A DNA stretch of 64,000 nt, from NCBI GenBank assembly GCA_023666275.1, contig JAMPCJ010000005.1, positions 1 through 64,000 on the forward strand. Direction: 5' to 3'. The notes under the pieces are model-generated. The model ran no database searches and was not told where the DNA came from. It was given only the letters and a program-made list of their open reading frames with translations. This DNA is from Treponema brennaborense. GTDB taxonomy: Bacteria > Spirochaetota > Spirochaetia > Treponematales > Treponemataceae. The translations under genes were made by a program, and so were the position numbers. Within the stretch, counting starts at the first letter, position 1; each line of letters begins with the position of its first letter. Positions 24,857-33,636 of the stretch are shown here, one piece after another.

Positions 24857-25390
24857 CTATGTAAATAAGTTTACCAGAAGACCGGTTATTTCATCAACCT
24901 TCTGCGCAAGTTTAATTTGATCCGCGTAATTTGCGAGCAAATCTCCCGCAAGCTTATCGAGGCGTTCGTTGATAATTTTAATTTGCACAACAACCGGAAT
25001 TTCTTTTCTGGAAAGAAGAACGCGTCTTTGAATTCTGCTGCTGCGGAGCTGTTCAAGCTGATAGGTGTTTTCTACTGCGAATTTCAAAAAATCGCCGACC
25101 GCCTTTCTGAATGCGGAAAAAGCCGCACCATACGGTTTTTGTTTTAATTTTTCCGCGGCAATATCAACGTTGTCTTTGAGTGTTTCCAGAATTTTTTCAA
25201 ACGGCATGTTTTTGAAAGCTGCCGTTTGAAAAATCGTGTCTGCCGCCGCCGACTCCAGCATTTCCGAAAAAGTTTCCGCAGCTCCGTCTTCTTTCCGTAT
25301 GCGTTCGTTTGTCTTTCTTTGTTTCTTAGCCGAATTTTTCGCAGCGCCGGAAAAATACAATGAATTATGAAGCGTTTCTATGCTGCTCAT
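24857..25390 (-). CDS. YaaR family (DUF327) protein
   Basis: A 177-aa, mostly helical cytosolic protein of the YaaR family. The conserved core runs from about residue 80 (LKQKPYGAAFSAFRKAVGDFLKF) through RRVLLSRKEIPVVVQIKIINERLDKLAGDLL. Function is unknown; the family is commonly encoded beside RicT. The N-terminal 60 residues are charged and variable. Its start lies 3 nt after the bactofilin stop. Confidence 0.85.
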   Translation of the reverse strand: MSSIETLHNSLYFSGAAKNSAKKQRKTNERIRKEDGAAETFSEMLESAAADTIFQTAAFKNMPFEKILETLKDNVDIAAEKLKQKPYGAAFSAFRKAVGDFLKFAVENTYQLEQLRSSRIQRRVLLSRKEIPVVVQIKIINERLDKLAGDLLANYADQIKLAQKVDEITGLLVNLFT

Positions 25391-25393
25391 AAA

Positions 25394-25810
25394 TTATATG
25401 GAAATATATGATTTCTGGCGGATAATTTTCATATCCTGCCAGCGGTTTTTTGCGGTTTCGAATTCTTCTTCTTTTTCAAGAGAAATGCAAAAACCCTGCA
25501 ATACAACACCTTCTGCTAACTGCAGCTTGTGAGTTATTACATCGCCTATGACAGCCGCCGTCGGGAACAATTGGATGCTTTCCGGCGCAAGAATATCGCC
25601 TTCGACAAGTCCGCCCACAATTGCCGATTTTGCGGAAACATTGCCGCGGATGCGGGCGTTTTTTCCGATAATGACGCGGCCTGTTGTTTCGAGATTGCCT
25701 TTTATGTCTCCGTCGATGCGGATAAAACCGACGGCGCGTATGTCGCCTGTAATTACGGAACCGGAGCCGACCAGCGTATTTATGGTTATATCATCTGAAA
25801 TTTCCGGCAT
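25394..25810 (-). CDS. Bactofilin
   Basis: A 138-aa polymer-forming cytoskeletal protein. The centre is a right-handed beta-helix made of short repeats (GSVITGDIRAVGFIRIDGDI, then VSAKSAIVGGLVEGDI and similar), with short flanking tails. Bactofilins polymerise without nucleotide and often position cell-wall enzymes. An M23 peptidase gene lies directly upstream (11 nt), a common pairing linked to cell shape. GGAG precedes the ATG. Confidence 0.93.
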   Translation of the reverse strand: MPEISDDITINTLVGSGSVITGDIRAVGFIRIDGDIKGNLETTGRVIIGKNARIRGNVSAKSAIVGGLVEGDILAPESIQLFPTAAVIGDVITHKLQLAEGVVLQGFCISLEKEEEFETAKNRWQDMKIIRQKSYISI

Positions 25811-25821
25811 GGATTCTCCAG

Positions 25822-26841
25822 CTATTTGGACATTCGTATGTTTACGTATTTTGCGGGATCCACAACGTCGGAACCGATATGCACTTCGTAGTGCAGGTGC
25901 GGACCGGTGGAAATTCCTGTGTTGCCGACAGTTCCGATAATTTCGCCCTGATCTACGAATTCGCCTTTCCTTACGCGGAAAGAATTCATGTGCGCGTAAC
26001 GGGTGTAAAATCCGTGCTTATGCTTGATAATTATGTAGTAGCCGAAATCCGGCGAATAATCCGCTGTTACGACTTGTCCGTTCGCCGTGGCAATAATAGG
26101 ATCGCCCGTCCGCCAGGTCGAAAAATCCATGCCTTTATGAATGTACCACTGGCCGGATATAGGATGCTTGCTTTGTCCGAACGATGCGGAAACATGTCCT
26201 ACGCCGTTTTTTAACGGCCAGACGCTTGGAATATCGGCGAACAGCGTGGTTTGCGATTCAAGCATTTTTGCTATTTGTTCAATGGGCTGAATTGTGTTTT
26301 CCAAATACGAAGTAAGACGGCGTATATCCGCTGTTTCGCGGACGGAACTATGCGCAAGTTCCTGCACATCGAATAACGACGACAAATCGCCGTTTTTGCC
26401 GGCATTTTTTGAAACCGACGGCTGATTGATTCCGAGCAGCGACATCGACTGCGAAAATGAATCCTGAAACCGTTTTGCAGCTTGAAGCAGGTTGTTGTTT
26501 TCGTCGCGCAGTTCGTCCAGACTTGCGAGTGTTTCGCGGTTCTCTTCCCGCAGCCGCGCAATTTCCGCCGTTGAAACAAAACTCTGTCTGTTAAAATAAA
26601 TGAATGAAACGGCAATTCCTATCGTAAGCACAGCGCCTGTTATCAGCGCAAAAATATTCGTCTGAAAGTTTATGACTTTGCTTTGAGAATGGGGAACAAT
26701 CATTATGGTAAGTCTGCGGTCGCAAATTTTAATCAGCCTTGCAATACTTCTGCCTGCAAGCCGAAAAAAAGAGGAAAGAGAATTGAGAAGCGAAAAGAAA
26801 ATATTTCTTTCGACTTTTTTGTAACGCTGCAACTCCGGCAT
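25822..26841 (-). CDS. M23 (LytM) family peptidoglycan peptidase, membrane anchored
   Basis: A 339-aa envelope protein. There is one membrane segment (about 56-78), a periplasmic coiled coil (about 85-130) and a C-terminal M23 domain (about 225-330). Zinc ligands are visible in HKGMDFS and HLHYEVH, with the helper His in YTRYAHMNSF. It should cut peptide cross-links of peptidoglycan. With the bactofilin next to it, it probably shapes the cell. The ATG at 26841 follows GGGG and a 24-nt leader; the longer frame to 26901 crosses the promoter. Confidence 0.92.
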   Translation of the reverse strand: MPELQRYKKVERNIFFSLLNSLSSFFRLAGRSIARLIKICDRRLTIMIVPHSQSKVINFQTNIFALITGAVLTIGIAVSFIYFNRQSFVSTAEIARLREENRETLASLDELRDENNNLLQAAKRFQDSFSQSMSLLGINQPSVSKNAGKNGDLSSLFDVQELAHSSVRETADIRRLTSYLENTIQPIEQIAKMLESQTTLFADIPSVWPLKNGVGHVSASFGQSKHPISGQWYIHKGMDFSTWRTGDPIIATANGQVVTADYSPDFGYYIIIKHKHGFYTRYAHMNSFRVRKGEFVDQGEIIGTVGNTGISTGPHLHYEVHIGSDVVDPAKYVNIRMSK

Positions 26842-26871
26842 TATATACCCCAAATTCTGACAATAATTATA

Positions 26872-26901
26872 ATTATAGCACTCGCAATTATTGAATGTCA
26901 A
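26872..26901 (-). promoter_or_regulatory. Promoter of the M23-bactofilin-yaaR-ricT operon
   Basis: TTGACA (26896-26901), 18 nt spacer, TGCTATAAT with the hexamer at 26872-26877. A consensus promoter with a normal short leader. Confidence 0.8.
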
Positions 26902-27038
26902 ATGTGAAATTTGTTTTATTGACGGCTATGACTTACTGTGTTATCTTTATCGGCATAGGAACATAAAAATATAACAATAAGTTTGTTCCGCAGAAATCCA
27001 TTCTGGATTCATAATCATTTTCTTTTATGGAAGAAGCC

Positions 27039-27812
27039 ATGCAATTTTTTGATACTCATGCCCATATAGGGCTTATCTATGATGATCCTATTGAACAGCT
27101 TCGTGTCGTGCAGGAAGCAAAACAGGCGCAGGTAACTAGAATTGTAAGCATTTGCAACAGTCTGCACGATTTTCCGCGAGTATACGAAACATTAAAAGCC
27201 GTTCCCGGCATATATCACGCGGTCGGTGTTGCGCCTTCGGAAGTCATGACGCCCGGAAAAAATTGGACGCAGACAATTGAAGACAGTTTAAAGCTGCCGA
27301 ATGTTGTGGCGGTCGGAGAAATCGGGCTTGATTATTTCAGAAAATTCGGCGACAAACGCTCGCAGATAGAACTTTTTATTACTCAGCTTGAAATTGCGCA
27401 GAAATGGAATATGCCGGTTATCATTCACAATCGGGATGCCGGCAAAGATGTTTTCGATATTTTGTCCGAACGCCTGCCGGATGCCGGCGGTGTTTTGCAT
27501 TGTTATTCGGAAAACGCGGAATACGCGAAAAATGTGCTTGACTTGAATTTGTATTTTTCGTTTGCGGGAAATCTTACGTACCGGAATGCGCGGAATTTGC
27601 ATGATACGGTCATGAATATTCCGCTGGACAGAGTGCTTATTGAATCCGAGAGTCCGTTCATGGTTCCTGCCGAATATCGGGGAAAAAGAAATATGCCGTC
27701 ATACACCGTGTCTACCGTTCGGTTTTTGGCGGAGCTGCTTGATATTGATTTTGAAGAACTCAGCGTGCAGCTTTGGAAAAACAGCTGCCGTTTCTTTCGA
27801 ATACCGGAATAA
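27039..27812 (+). CDS. TatD family metal-dependent hydrolase
   Basis: A 257-aa TIM-barrel nuclease/hydrolase of the TatD family. Metal-binding motifs are DTHAHIG (residues 4-10), VGEIGLDYF, VIIHNRDAG and VLHCYSE. The last motif, normally ETDSP or ESDAP, reads ESESPF here, so the conserved Asp is Glu. The start at 27039 follows GGAAG and gives the usual N-terminus; an ATG at 27027 is possible. dus follows 29 nt downstream. Confidence 0.9.
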   Translation: MQFFDTHAHIGLIYDDPIEQLRVVQEAKQAQVTRIVSICNSLHDFPRVYETLKAVPGIYHAVGVAPSEVMTPGKNWTQTIEDSLKLPNVVAVGEIGLDYFRKFGDKRSQIELFITQLEIAQKWNMPVIIHNRDAGKDVFDILSERLPDAGGVLHCYSENAEYAKNVLDLNLYFSFAGNLTYRNARNLHDTVMNIPLDRVLIESESPFMVPAEYRGKRNMPSYTVSTVRFLAELLDIDFEELSVQLWKNSCRFFRIPE

Positions 27813-27841
27813 TAAAAATTCCTTATAGGTCCGCGGTTATA

Positions 27842-28855
27842 ATGAACAGTCCCAGTATGTATCATCCGGTCAAAATAGATGCGCTGGAATTGCGGGGCAA
27901 TATTTTCCTTGCGCCTGTTGCGGGGTATTCCGACAGGGCTTTCAGAGCGGTTTGTCTTGAAGGCGGTGCGGATTTTACGTTTACGGAAATGGTTTCGGGA
28001 GAAGCGCTTGTCCGCAAATCTGAAAAAACGCTGACTTTGATGCGCCGCGCACCGGAAGAAAGCAAGTATGCCGTGCAGATTTTCGGCGGTTCTCCCGAAG
28101 TAATGGAACAAGCCGCAGCAATCGTGATTGAAACGGCGGCGCCGTCTGCAATAGATGTGAATGCGGGCTGTCCCGTGCCGAAAATCGTGAAAACGGGCGC
28201 CGGTTCTGCCCTGACAAGAGATCCCGACCGATTGTTTGATGTTGTTTCGGCGGTTTGCCGTGCCGCGAACGGCTGCAATGTTCCTGTTACGGTAAAACTG
28301 CGTTCCGGCTGGGATTCCGGCAACATGTCTTGGAAAGAAGCCGCATGTGCTGCGGTTGAAGCAGGCGCTGCTGCGGTAACGCTCCATCCGCGTACGCGTG
28401 CGCAGGGATATGACGGAAAAGCGGACTGGTCTGTTCTTGCGGAACTTGTGCGGCTGTTTCATGCGCGTCCGAAACCGATTCCGGTATTCGGATCCGGCGA
28501 TGTGTTTTCTCCGCAGGATGCTGCGCGTATGCTTGCGGAAACAGGCTGTGATGCGATAATGTTTGCCCGCGGCGCAATGGGCAATCCGTTTGTATTCCGG
28601 CAGACGCAGCAGCTGCTGCAAACAGGCGAGTATAAAGAAATTCCCATTGATGTGAGAATTCGTGCCGGAATGAAAGAACTTCGCCTGCTTGCCGCCGATA
28701 AAGGCGAACTTTCCGCCTGCCGGGAAATGCGCAAGCGTTTTTGCGCATACGTGAAAGGCGTAAACGGTGTTGCGCAAATCAGAAGCGATATTGTCCGTGC
28801 TTCCTGCATCGCCGACTATGAAAGAATTTTCGCAGGGCTATTATTGTCAAATTAG
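27842..28855 (+). CDS. dus: tRNA-dihydrouridine synthase
   Basis: A 337-aa flavoenzyme reducing uridine to dihydrouridine in tRNA D-loops. Family motifs: FLAPVAGYSDRAFR near the N-terminus, VQIFGGSP, the catalytic Cys in VNAGCPVPKIVKTGAGSAL, VKLRSGWD, VTLHPRTRAQGYDG and IMFARGAMGNPF. It is closest to the DusB-like group. An in-frame ATG at 27857 is a real alternative start, since TATAAT occurs at 27838-27843. Confidence 0.93.
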   Translation: MNSPSMYHPVKIDALELRGNIFLAPVAGYSDRAFRAVCLEGGADFTFTEMVSGEALVRKSEKTLTLMRRAPEESKYAVQIFGGSPEVMEQAAAIVIETAAPSAIDVNAGCPVPKIVKTGAGSALTRDPDRLFDVVSAVCRAANGCNVPVTVKLRSGWDSGNMSWKEAACAAVEAGAAAVTLHPRTRAQGYDGKADWSVLAELVRLFHARPKPIPVFGSGDVFSPQDAARMLAETGCDAIMFARGAMGNPFVFRQTQQLLQTGEYKEIPIDVRIRAGMKELRLLAADKGELSACREMRKRFCAYVKGVNGVAQIRSDIVRASCIADYERIFAGLLLSN

Positions 28856-28873
28856 ACTAATGCATTATACAAT
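28844..28873 (+). promoter_or_regulatory. Leaderless-type promoter of the 28883 gene
   Basis: TTGTCA (28844-28849), 18 nt, TACAAT (28868-28873), then 9 nt to the ATG. Confidence 0.6.
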
Positions 28874-28882
28874 AGTACAAAT

Positions 28883-30454
28883 ATGTCTTTTTTCTCGTCG
28901 TTGATAAAATTTCTAAAATCACTGTTCAGCGGTTCAAGTCCCGAGGCAAAAAAGCGACATGAATTATATCGAATTGAAAGTGTCTTAAAAGCTTTTCAGC
29001 CGCCTGTGTACCGCGACGATATGGTACTGCCGGCGGTGGGAGAAGCGTTTGATATTTTGTATAAAAATACAAAACCGATTTATGATGTTCTTGCTGCTAC
29101 ACTGTTCAGTACGGATGTACAGTTGAAATTGAAATACACGGATATGCTTGTTTTTTCCGGTTTTGAGGGAGAATCCCGCGATTTGCTGAAATCGCTGTCG
29201 TATCAGCAGCGCAAAGAACAAGTGGAACAGGCTGAAAACGCTCAGCGGATTTACGAAGATCAGCGGAAAAAGCAGGAAAAGCTGCTTGTGCTGCTCAACG
29301 GAGAAATGTTTCAGCAAATTGAATTTGTCATTCATACTTTGGAACAATTGTTTGATATTTGCAAATATAATTACATCACAACAATGCATTTGTTCGATAA
29401 AGAGTACATGCCCGATGTGCTCGACAACGCTCCGCGCTTTAAAGCGGTTCCGATAGCCGAACTGGAAAGTGCGTTTATCGATATGCTTTATATATCCGAC
29501 GGCTTCAGTCTTAATACATCGGTTGCCAGGGCAGTGATTGTTCTTGCGGAACAAAAAAACGAAAGAGCTTTGAGCGAAGCGGAATCCGAGCGGCTTATGA
29601 CCTGCATGAAAAAAATAGTCAGCGTGTTCCGCCGTTTTTTCAGTCCGGAGCTTCTGCGGAATTTTGTAGCTGTTATACGGAATGAAGCTTCTTTCACGGG
29701 AGATTCCGCAAAATACAGCGCAAAAATCCTTGAGGACTGTGCGCATCGTTTTAAAAGCCAGTTTGAAGCAGATACGCAGCGTATCAGGACTGAAATTCAG
29801 GATGAATTTATTTTCAGGCAGATAGGCTCTTTGTTCGAAACACGTCCGCTGCTTGCCGTGCAGGGATACAATGCCGATACAAACAGGCTGCTGCTGCAAA
29901 ATAATATTTCTGTTTTTTCATGGACAACTCCGCTGCAAATCGTAAAAACATTTGTTTCGTATTTTATCACGGAACAGCTGCTTGCGCTGATGAACGATAT
30001 TATCGTAGAAGGTTTCTTTGAAAATCAAACATACAAAACGGATTTTGCCGCGTCCGTGTTTGAATGCGGAGAATTCAGTACGAACATACAAGCATTCGAA
30101 GCGACTTTTGCCCGCGGCGGCGAAAATGACATGTCGGTGATAAACAGTTATTTGCAGGACGGGCACCAGAATCCCGATTTATTCAAAAAACTTGAAAAAT
30201 TGGTTTCCGCTGCCAATGCCAATGTCGAACATCTTATTCACGCCATTGTTGTTTCGTTTTCCGAGCTTACGGAAAAAATGGACGCATTGTTTGCGGACGC
30301 AAAGCGGTCAAAACCGGTATATGTTTCAAATATAAAAATACTGTTTACATCGGTTAGGAACAGGGATAATATGTATCAAGTAGAGAAAGACTTTCCGAAA
30401 TGGAGAAATTTCCTTGATATTATGAAGAATTATGTTATAATTACAGCCGGCTAG
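28883..30454 (+). CDS. Hypothetical protein, probably spirochaete-specific (DUF5312-like)
   Basis: A 523-aa soluble, mostly helical protein without signal peptide. It starts with a hydrophobic-basic stretch (SFFSSLIKFLKSLFSG) that could lie on the membrane. Residues about 105-140 are a Glu/Gln-rich coiled coil (QQRKEQVEQAENAQRIYEDQ). I recognise no catalytic motif. The size, start and neighbours recall the DUF5312 family of treponemes, but this is from memory. It sits 11 nt upstream of a GGDEF gene and may share its transcript. Confidence 0.7.
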   Translation: MSFFSSLIKFLKSLFSGSSPEAKKRHELYRIESVLKAFQPPVYRDDMVLPAVGEAFDILYKNTKPIYDVLAATLFSTDVQLKLKYTDMLVFSGFEGESRDLLKSLSYQQRKEQVEQAENAQRIYEDQRKKQEKLLVLLNGEMFQQIEFVIHTLEQLFDICKYNYITTMHLFDKEYMPDVLDNAPRFKAVPIAELESAFIDMLYISDGFSLNTSVARAVIVLAEQKNERALSEAESERLMTCMKKIVSVFRRFFSPELLRNFVAVIRNEASFTGDSAKYSAKILEDCAHRFKSQFEADTQRIRTEIQDEFIFRQIGSLFETRPLLAVQGYNADTNRLLLQNNISVFSWTTPLQIVKTFVSYFITEQLLALMNDIIVEGFFENQTYKTDFAASVFECGEFSTNIQAFEATFARGGENDMSVINSYLQDGHQNPDLFKKLEKLVSAANANVEHLIHAIVVSFSELTEKMDALFADAKRSKPVYVSNIKILFTSVRNRDNMYQVEKDFPKWRNFLDIMKNYVIITAG

Positions 30455-30465
30455 AAGAAAATTAC

Positions 30466-31584
30466 ATGAAATTATTTCCCAGACAAAAAAAACAATCCGG
30501 TTTGAGAAAAAACGCTGTTTCCGTTGAATCTTATGAGAAACAGTTGTACGACTTGCGGCAGCTGGTTGAAATTTCAAAAAGCCTTGGTTCTATTCTTGAT
30601 TATTCGATGCTCATAGAATCAATCTTATATATCTGCCTCGGACAAATGCACACGCTCGGCGCGGGAATGTTTATTATGAAGACGTTCGATGCCGATGCGT
30701 TTGAAATGGAAAATAATTTCAGCGGGCTTGATTTATGCAGCGGAATAAAATATGAAATACCTGTTTCGCATCCGATTGTTGCGTTTTTGAATGAAAATGT
30801 CCGCGCATATTCTCTTTCCGAATTAAAGAAAGCGTTCGGCGCCGAACTGCCGGAGCAGTTTACGTCAGTCAATCCGTCTTTGATTGTTCCGTTAAAACAG
30901 AAGACTCACCTGAACGGTATTTTGGTTCTCGGAGAACGTATTGATGTCGGTGACGGTGTTGAATATACAGAATACGACCGTTTTCAAATAATGATAATCG
31001 CGTCGCTGGTTGCCATTGCTATAAACAACGCGGCTTTGATTGACCAAGCGACAACAGACATGATGACGCATTTGAAGCTGAAATATTACTTTTATTCATA
31101 TTTGAGCGGCAAATTGGAATTTTCGCATCAAAATAAACTTCCGCTTTCTGTGATGATGCTTGATATTGATTTCTTTAAAAAATTCAACGATATGTACGGG
31201 CATGCCTGCGGGGATTATGTACTTCAGCAAGTCGCGAAGGTTATTTCCGACGGCATCCGCGGGCAGGATCTTGCGGGGCGCTACGGCGGCGAAGAATTTG
31301 TCGTTATGCTGTATAATACCGACGGCACAGGCGCAATGCTGGTTGCGGAACGGATTCGGCAGGACATTGAGCGGATGGATCTTGTGTACGAAAACGACAC
31401 GCATTTGCGTGTAACGATATCCATCGGTGTCGCCGAGTTTCTTCCCGAAACCGAAGTATCTTCAAAAGAACTTATTGAACTTGCCGATCAGGCGTTGTAT
31501 GTTTCAAAACGCAGCGGCAGGAACCGCGTAACGCTTGCAAATCCAAATGAGCTGCGCGGCAAAGAGAAAAATTCCGACCAATAG
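30466..31584 (+). CDS. GAF-GGDEF diguanylate cyclase
   Basis: A 372-aa signalling enzyme that makes cyclic di-GMP from GTP. An N-terminal GAF-like sensor (about 30-185) is joined to a C-terminal GGDEF domain (about 205-360). The active-site loop is RYGGEEF, a working variant of GGDEF; metal-binding VMMLDIDFFKKFND precedes it. An RxxD product-inhibition site (RGQD) sits five residues before the loop. In spirochaetes c-di-GMP affects motility and host adaptation. No membrane segment is seen. The ATG at 30466 follows closely on the preceding gene. Confidence 0.92.
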   Translation: MKLFPRQKKQSGLRKNAVSVESYEKQLYDLRQLVEISKSLGSILDYSMLIESILYICLGQMHTLGAGMFIMKTFDADAFEMENNFSGLDLCSGIKYEIPVSHPIVAFLNENVRAYSLSELKKAFGAELPEQFTSVNPSLIVPLKQKTHLNGILVLGERIDVGDGVEYTEYDRFQIMIIASLVAIAINNAALIDQATTDMMTHLKLKYYFYSYLSGKLEFSHQNKLPLSVMMLDIDFFKKFNDMYGHACGDYVLQQVAKVISDGIRGQDLAGRYGGEEFVVMLYNTDGTGAMLVAERIRQDIERMDLVYENDTHLRVTISIGVAEFLPETEVSSKELIELADQALYVSKRSGRNRVTLANPNELRGKEKNSDQ

Positions 31585-31591
31585 GATTTTT

Positions 31592-32230
31592 ATGACAATT
31601 TCCCGAAAAATACGGACTCCGTTTCGATATTCGTTTAATAATGCGTCGTTGTATATTATCGGCGCAAATATCGTTGTGTATTTGCTTGAATTGTTATTTC
31701 CGTATCTTGCAGTATATTTGCCGTTAAACGTGCATGCTGTTGTCAAAGGGCACATGTATTGGCAGTTTTTTACATATATATTTTCCCACGGCAGTGTTCA
31801 GCATTTGCTGTTCAATATGCTCGGCATACTTTTTTTCGGACTTGCAGTTGAAAAAACTATCGGTTCCCGCGAATATGTGCTGTTTTATTTGCTGTCCGGC
31901 GCGGTATGCGGGATTATTTCTTTCTGCATTTATTGCATATTCGATGCATTTTATGTAAAGCTTTTAGGCGCGTCCGGCGCAGTGTATGCGCTTTTGTTCG
32001 CTTATGCTGTCATATTTCCCAAATCGCAAATATATATATGGGGCATACTGCCGATTCCCGCGCCGCTGCTTATTGCGGTTTATGCGGCTATTGAAATTAT
32101 CAGTCAATTTTCGGGGCGGGACGGCATAGCGCACATGACCCATTTGGCGGGTTTTATTTTTGCATGGCTGTATTTTATTATCAGGATGGGAATTCATCCG
32201 TTAAATATATGGAAAAAAAATATGCGCTGA
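31592..32230 (+). CDS. Rhomboid family intramembrane serine protease
   Basis: A 212-aa inner-membrane protease with six predicted segments. Signature residues are the HGS-x2-HLLFNM segment of TM2, the catalytic Ser in GASGAVY (near 126) and the catalytic His in HMTHLAGF (near 182). Substrates are unknown. It starts 7 nt after the cyclase gene with AGGAT upstream, and overlaps the next gene by 22 nt. Confidence 0.9.
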   Translation: MTISRKIRTPFRYSFNNASLYIIGANIVVYLLELLFPYLAVYLPLNVHAVVKGHMYWQFFTYIFSHGSVQHLLFNMLGILFFGLAVEKTIGSREYVLFYLLSGAVCGIISFCIYCIFDAFYVKLLGASGAVYALLFAYAVIFPKSQIYIWGILPIPAPLLIAVYAAIEIISQFSGRDGIAHMTHLAGFIFAWLYFIIRMGIHPLNIWKKNMR

Positions 32231-33066
32231 AATATCGGCGTTTCCGTATCGTGTGCGCCGCTGCGGCACTGCTGTTTTTTTCGGAATTTCCGCATGCGCA
32301 TTCGATAAGCAAAAATCAGAACGATTCTCATGCCGGCGGCAATATTCGTTTCGAGTTATGGGCGCTCATTGACGAAGAGCCGTCGGTGCAGCTTCCCGAC
32401 TTAACGGGAAAAAACGAAAATACCAAAACTGCGCCGATTGATTTTCCGCCGGTAAACGATAATTTTGAGGAAAAATTATCCGATTCTGTTGCCGTGCGGG
32501 ATTTTTCGCACGATTTATTGCGCGGCAAAAATCAAGACAAATACCGCGTACCGATTTGGAAGATTTCGGAACTGGCTCCGTTTATTCTTGAAGGCATGGT
32601 TTTCGGCTGGGATTTTGATTATTCTCCGTCGGATAAAGCTCGCGGCGTTTCCGAGTATTTCGCGTATAAACCGTGGGAAAATATTTCTGCCGATGACAGC
32701 CGTATTTCGTTCCATGAACCGATAATTTTGGATAATAAACTGCGCTGTTATGCGGAATTTTTTCTTTCAGGCAGCATGCGGCAGCGTCTTTCTGCCTGGA
32801 ATTCTGTTGTGTATCCGAAAATTCAAGGAACGGGACGCGGCAGCGTATCGGCAGGCATAGACGGGCAAAAAGCAGCCTGCTGTGATGCCGTAAAGCAGGG
32901 CGTTCGGCAGTATGTCCGGCAATTTGTGAAAAATAAGCCGAAAGAAATAAGCGGAACCGTATTATTTCGATCGGCGCCGCGTATGTATATTTCCGACGGC
33001 TTTTATATTGCCGACCTTGATTTTTTTCTTTATGTAGGTACAATAGTACCGTATACAAGCTATTAG
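32209..33066 (+). CDS. Secreted hypothetical protein
   Basis: A 285-aa protein with a likely signal peptide (RRFRIVCAAAALLFFSEF), so probably periplasmic or surface located. The mature part is acidic and Pro/Asn-rich near the N-terminus, then reads like a compact domain (RVPIWKISELAPFILEGMVFGW and SDGFYIADLDFFLYVGTI). I do not recognise a family. It overlaps the rhomboid gene, which suggests translational coupling. The ATG at 32209 is chosen because it places the signal peptide at the N-terminus. Confidence 0.65.
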   Translation: MEKKYALKYRRFRIVCAAAALLFFSEFPHAHSISKNQNDSHAGGNIRFELWALIDEEPSVQLPDLTGKNENTKTAPIDFPPVNDNFEEKLSDSVAVRDFSHDLLRGKNQDKYRVPIWKISELAPFILEGMVFGWDFDYSPSDKARGVSEYFAYKPWENISADDSRISFHEPIILDNKLRCYAEFFLSGSMRQRLSAWNSVVYPKIQGTGRGSVSAGIDGQKAACCDAVKQGVRQYVRQFVKNKPKEISGTVLFRSAPRMYISDGFYIADLDFFLYVGTIVPYTSY

Positions 33067-33253
33067 GTTTTTTAATAATATCGCAGAAATTCGCAGCATT
33101 CATATATTTTGCGATACGTGCATGTATGGTATTTTGCAGCGGATCTGTTTGCTGCAATAGTTTCGCTTCTTCTCCGCAAAGTGTATATTTTATGATGCGG
33201 TACCGGCTGGATTTTCAGCAGCGCAGAATCTTTTTCTTTTAAGGAAAGAAAAA

Positions 33254-33586
33254 ATGAAAAAGAATTGTATAATTCTCTGCTTTTGTATCTTTTGCCTCGC
33301 ATTTCTTTTTGCGCAGCAGCAAGTTGAAATAGTCGAAGAAAAAGGCAAAACCAGCATGATGACTATAGAGTTTATTCCGTCGGTTGATGAGGCTCGTTTT
33401 ATTTTTTCGTGTCCGGCAGGGTTGTTTGATCAAGGTGAAGCCGTGAAATCCATAAAAGAAAGGGCGGTTCTTTTTACCAAAGAACGCGGTTATTTTTTTT
33501 ATACATATATCCGTCCGGATGTTACCAAATATGATAATACCGGAAAAACGGCAGTATATACTTCTTTTATAAAATTCTTGAACTAA
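33254..33586 (+). CDS. Small secreted hypothetical protein
   Basis: A 110-aa protein with a clear signal peptide (KKNCIILCFCIFCLAFLFAQ, cut probably after Ala or Gln near residue 22). The mature 88 residues include a YFFYTYIRPDVTKY segment and no known motif. AAGGA precedes the ATG. It stands alone, about 190 nt after the preceding gene and 50 nt before pheS. Confidence 0.65.
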   Translation: MKKNCIILCFCIFCLAFLFAQQQVEIVEEKGKTSMMTIEFIPSVDEARFIFSCPAGLFDQGEAVKSIKERAVLFTKERGYFFYTYIRPDVTKYDNTGKTAVYTSFIKFLN

Positions 33587-33636
33587 ATTAACAGCGAAAT
33601 CTGCATCTATTATTTTCTTATCCGGAGCGTGAATTC

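Noticed and set aside
25388-25400. TATAAT two bases before the yaaR ATG as a promoter
   Set aside because: It lies in the end of the bactofilin gene, is too close for a usable start, and the genes are 3 nt apart in an operon.
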